A DNA stretch of 64,000 nucleotides from Polynucleobacter necessarius. Its GTDB lineage: Bacteria; Pseudomonadota; Gammaproteobacteria; Burkholderiales; Burkholderiaceae. Shown here in pieces: positions 61,185 through 64,000 of the stretch. Below the pieces are notes generated by a model. That model did no database searches. It worked only from the letters and a program-made list of their open reading frames with translations, and had not been told where the DNA came from. A program made the translations under genes and the position numbers. Numbering within the stretch: position 1 is the stretch's first letter; each line of letters begins with the position of its first letter. The DNA lies in the NCBI RefSeq assembly GCF_900095185.1, contig NZ_LT606948.1, positions 761,823 through 825,822 of the forward strand, read 5' to 3'.

Positions 61185-62045
61185 GTGCTCATTTGGTTCG
61201 TCATCATTTACTGGGTAATTTCAGTGGGCATTGGCTTGTGGGCTGCCCTACGCGTTAAAAATACCGCTGACTTCGCCGCAGCGGGGCATAGTCAGCCTTT
61301 ACCGATTGTTACCGCCACAGTTTTTGCTACTTGGTTTGGCTCCGAAACCGTCCTGGGTATTCCTGCCACCTTTTTGAAGGAAGGTTTAGGGGGTGTAGTT
61401 TCCGATCGCTTTGGATCCTCTCTTTGTTTGATTTTGGTAGGTCTCTTTTTTGCTCGCCACTTCTATAACCGTCGCATGTTAACGATTGGTGACTTCTTTC
61501 GTGAGAAGTATGGTCGTACGGTAGAAGTCTTAGTACCACTCCGTATTGTGGTGTCTTATTTCGGTTGGGTGGCTGCTCAAATTAAAGCACTGGGTCTCGT
61601 ATTTAATGTTGTATCTGAAGGAAGTATTTCGCACAAACTGGTGGGATGTTGATTGGCGCGGGGAGCGTTTTGATTTACACCTTGTTTGGTGGAATGTGGT
61701 CAGTAGCTATTACTGATTATCATCATTGTTGGATTGGGATGCTGTACATTGGCGGTGAAATGACGGCGCAGACTGGTGGCGTTGGTGTGATGATCGAGCA
61801 TACAGCAGCGGCAGGTCAGTTTGGTAATTTTTGGCCCGATATGAATCTGGCTTCTATCCTGGGTTTTGTGGCAGCTTTATGCACCATGATGCTGGGATCG
61901 ATACCTCAGCAAGATATATTTCAGCGCTTAACATCATCTAAGAATGTGAATACTGCGGTGCAGGCGGCTTTGCTCGGTGGGGTGCCCTTCTTTCTGCTAT
62001 CAAGAGCTGTGCCAGTGCTACCTTATTGGCACCCTCAGTTGCTGT
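61185..62045 (+). pseudogene. sodium:solute symporter (SSS family), frameshifted and truncated
   Basis: SSS transporters import organic solutes with Na+. A GTG at 61185 after AAGGCGG opens VLIWFVIIYWVISVGIG, ATVFATWFGSETVLGIP and IGDFFREKYGRTVEVL. The frame shifts near 61640 into QTGGMLIGAGSVLIYTLFGG. A few residues are missing around ITDYHHCWIG, then comes IPQQDIFQRLTSSKN. The last recognisable stretch is about 62000-62045, after which the sequence belongs to the opposite-strand FAH gene. About half of the usual 13 spans are lost. The substrate is unknown. Confidence 0.8.
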
Positions 62046-62744
62046 CTCATAGGTCCAACGCCAACGGACGTGCCACAAGCAATGATATCGCCAGCTTCAA
62101 GTGGCACATTCTGAGAGATCGGGCTTACCAGTTTTGCCGGCGGGCAGATCATATCTGCAATTAGGTAGTTTTGACGCTCTTGATCATTAAGAATGGTTTT
62201 GATAGTCAGCTTATTTGGGTCTACATCGGTCGTGATGTAGAGACCAAAGACGCCAAAGGTCTTAAAACTCTTGGCGCGAGTCCACTGAGCATACCCAGGA
62301 TCACGATTTAAGATTTCGATGGCTGTGACATCATTAATGCAGGTATAACCAACAATTGCTTTAGCCGCCTCTGCTTCATTGACTGCATGACAATGCTTGC
62401 CGATTACAATACCCAACTCGCCTTCATCAACGACTTTTCCTGAATAGGATTTGGGGGTGTGAATAACTTGGTTTGCTGCCAAAAAGGAATTGTGTCCTTT
62501 TAAAAAGTAAAGCGGCTCAGCAGGAACTGCATGCTCAAGCTTAGTGACCAATGCATGAAAGTTATCAACCATTTTGGACGGGGTGCATGGGATATCAATT
62601 GTTACATCAGATAATTTAATGGTCTCGCCAGTTGCCTTAGGTCCGTTAAATAGGCCGCCATCGTAAGTGGCAATTTGATCTCCCTGTACTTGTTTGTCCT
62701 AAAGCACTTTTTCCTTGATGTTGAAATTTGAGCCACTGAGCCAT
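62018..62744 (-). pseudogene. fumarylacetoacetate hydrolase-family protein, broken at both ends
   Basis: FAH-family enzymes cleave or hydrolyse small diketo acids using a metal. The ATG at 62742-62744 gives MAQWLKFQHQGKSALGQ, then a shift near 62695 into VQGDQIATYDGGLFNG. The core is continuous from there: FLKGHNSFLAANQVIH, then the metal-binding DEGELGIVIGK, GYTCINDVTA, and ACGTSVGVGPMR. It ends abruptly with a non-homologous QQLRVPIR and a stop, so the last 15-20 residues are missing. The end meets the truncated symporter on the other strand. Confidence 0.82.
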
Positions 62745-62800
62745 AAGGTGATCATATAAGGTTAAATATTTGATATGTAATATCTTACAGGGATAGATTG

Positions 62801-63740
62801 ATGTCAAAGTCTTCTGAGCTTACATTTGCACCAGAACAAGATCAGCCGGCATGCTATGTTGGAGCGCACCCGAAGCTATTATTTAGGCTTAGGATACGAA
62901 AATCCCTAAGTATGGGCCCATTTCGTGAACGTCCCCTTTTTTCTCCTCTGAAAAAGCCACTTTCAGAGTCTGAATTGGGAATAATTACGACGGCAGCTCC
63001 CTATGATCCGGATAAAGGTCCTCAGGGTCAGGATGCGCCATACAACGCCGCCGCTAAGTTTTATCAACCATACAGTCAATCTGTGGGCGGTAAGAGCGAT
63101 CTACGAATTGTACATGTTGGCGTTGAACGTAAAAACGCCGATATGAAAGATAGCAAGTATTGGTTTCCTCTGGAAACTGCAGACAGAACGGTTAGCGCTG
63201 GCAGAGTAAAAGCGATTTCTTCGAATGTTTATGGTCTACCGACTAATTGGAGGCAGCGACATACATTAGAGACAGATGCCCATCTCGTGTTAGAAATGCT
63301 AAAAGCAGATGGTGTGGATGTGGCGGTATTAATTCCAAACTGCCCAATATGTCATCAGAGCCAAAGTTTGTTAGCGCGATATTTGGAGTCAGCGGGTATT
63401 TCCACTGTATTGATGGGCGCGGCCAAAGACATCGTGGAATATTGCGGAGTACCCCGTTTCTTATTTAGTGATTTTCCGCTGGGCAATGCCGCTGCAAAAC
63501 CGAATGACTTAGCATCGCAAGATATTAATCTTGACTTAGCTTTACGGCTGCTCGAATTAGCTCCAATCTGCCGCACTACCCGTTCAATCTCCATTAATTT
63601 GGTCTGAGGACCCTTCTTGGAAATTGGATTATTCAAATTTAGCCAAACTATCCAGTGGAGAAATTGCACGCTTACGTGAAGAATCTGAATTGGCACGCAT
63701 TACTGCACGTGAGCTCCGAGTTAGTAGCCTAGGAGCTTAA
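62801..63740 (+). pseudogene. GrdB-like (glycine/betaine reductase B family) protein, frameshifted
   Basis: The protein resembles the non-selenium relatives of glycine reductase component B found in proteobacteria, whose role is unknown. From ATG 62801: MSKSSELTFAPEQDQP, then a stretch of about 30 residues that makes no sense in this frame (about 62850-62945). In the +1 frame that stretch reads MLERTRSYYLGLGYENP, a TAA, then WAHFVNVPF. The main frame resumes at SPLKKPLSESELGI and includes APYDPDKGPQG, VAVLIPNCPICHQS and FLFSDFPLGNAA. A last shift near 63597 moves the tail (WSEDPSWKLDYSNLA...) out of frame, ending at 63738-63740. No in-frame TGA for selenocysteine was seen. Confidence 0.75.
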
Positions 63741-64000
63741 GTTTGCCTTGTCAGAGAGTAGGTGCAAAGCTCCTGAAGAGCTTTACTAGCTTGGTTTGCT
63801 GGGAAGTCTTTAAGGCAGGAAAGCGCTAGGTCTGCTTCACGTTTAGCGGCTGCTTGTGTGTAATCGAGAGCGCCCGAGCTTTGAACTGCAGAGAGGATTT
63901 TGATAAACACATCATCTGGTAAGTCTTGATTTTGTTTAATTGTTGCGCGGACCAATAAGCGCTCTTCATTGCTGCCATTTTCAAGCAAATAAATCAGCGG
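63737..64000 (-). CDS. ispB: polyprenyl (octaprenyl) diphosphate synthase, C-terminal part
   Basis: IspB extends farnesyl diphosphate to the octaprenyl chain of ubiquinone. Only the last 87 residues are in the window: PLIYLLENGSNEERL, then GALDYTQAAAKREADLA and the end at TYSLTRQT. This is typical of the C-terminal helices of trans-prenyltransferases, after the second Asp-rich motif. It runs off the right edge and overlaps the GrdB-like remnant by 4 bases in convergent orientation. Confidence 0.85.
   Translation of the reverse strand, partial: PLIYLLENGSNEERLLVRATIKQNQDLPDDVFIKILSAVQSSGALDYTQAAAKREADLALSCLKDFPANQASKALQELCTYSLTRQT

Noticed and set aside
62801-63740. Selenocysteine-encoding TGA in the GrdB-like gene
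   Set aside because: The NCPICHQS region has Cys codons and no in-frame TGA; the breaks are ordinary indels and a TAA.
1-64000. TGA reassigned to Trp, which would rescue several genes
   Set aside because: Intact genes use TGG for Trp and TGA as stop, often in ATGA overlaps (rsmH/ftsL, ftsI/murE, murG/murC). The dead genes also carry TAA, TAG and frameshifts that recoding cannot fix.

Overview
This window looks like a chromosome segment of a betaproteobacterium of the Burkholderiaceae. Gene order and protein sequences fit Polynucleobacter best, specifically a reduced, symbiont-like member such as the Euplotes endosymbiont P. necessarius. That assignment is inferred from content and was not tested by a search. 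The DNA is moderately AT-rich. Housekeeping genes are intact and tightly packed, while about two dozen metabolic, surface or accessory genes are recognisable but broken by frameshifts, nonsense codons or internal deletions. I saw no insertion sequences, CRISPR arrays, rRNA or tRNA genes.

Layout. 1-1000: tail of an unknown gene and a broken phasin gene. 1000-7000: rmuC, a CGFS glutaredoxin, prmC, prfA, hemA and ung on the minus strand. 7000-10800: a broken M61 peptidase, dsbC and a UbiH-type hydroxylase. 10780-12890: ychF, then remnants of a small DNA-binding-like protein and a membrane protein. 12870-17510: rpe-trpE-trpG-trpD-trpC. 17500-19820: apaG, a tiny membrane ORF with a nonsense codon, mltA, and an enoyl-CoA hydratase missing part of its active site. 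19850-25040: a broken M20 amidohydrolase and a biotin locus in which bioA, bioF, bioD and bioB are all dead. 25040-25670: coq7. 25900-43440: a complete division and cell-wall cluster (mraZ, rsmH, ftsL, ftsI, murE, murF, mraY, murD, ftsW, murG, murC, ddl, ftsQ, ftsA, ftsZ) without one lesion. 43500-48430: a peroxiredoxin, lpxC, a DciA-like protein and secA. 48540-52040: a decayed AorABC-type aldehyde oxidoreductase operon with a MoaD-like carrier and an unknown fifth gene. 52060-56060: argJ, a DUF815 ATPase, a broken NUDIX gene, zapD and coaE. 56010-58170: pilD-pilC-pilB remnants. 58165-64000: a broken CNNM/CBS protein, ogt, a squalene/phytoene synthase, a truncated symporter facing a truncated FAH-family gene, a GrdB-like pseudogene and the 3' end of a polyprenyl diphosphate synthase gene.

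Physiology. The surviving genes cover translation termination, haem, ubiquinone, tryptophan and arginine synthesis, peptidoglycan, lipid A, division, protein export and basic DNA repair. What has been lost here is biotin synthesis, PHB granule coating, type IV pili, aldehyde oxidation and several catabolic or transport functions. This is the pattern expected of a recent host-restricted lineage still accumulating lesions. Several deletions appear to lie between short direct repeats and some preserve the reading frame, so a few damaged genes look like normal ORFs.
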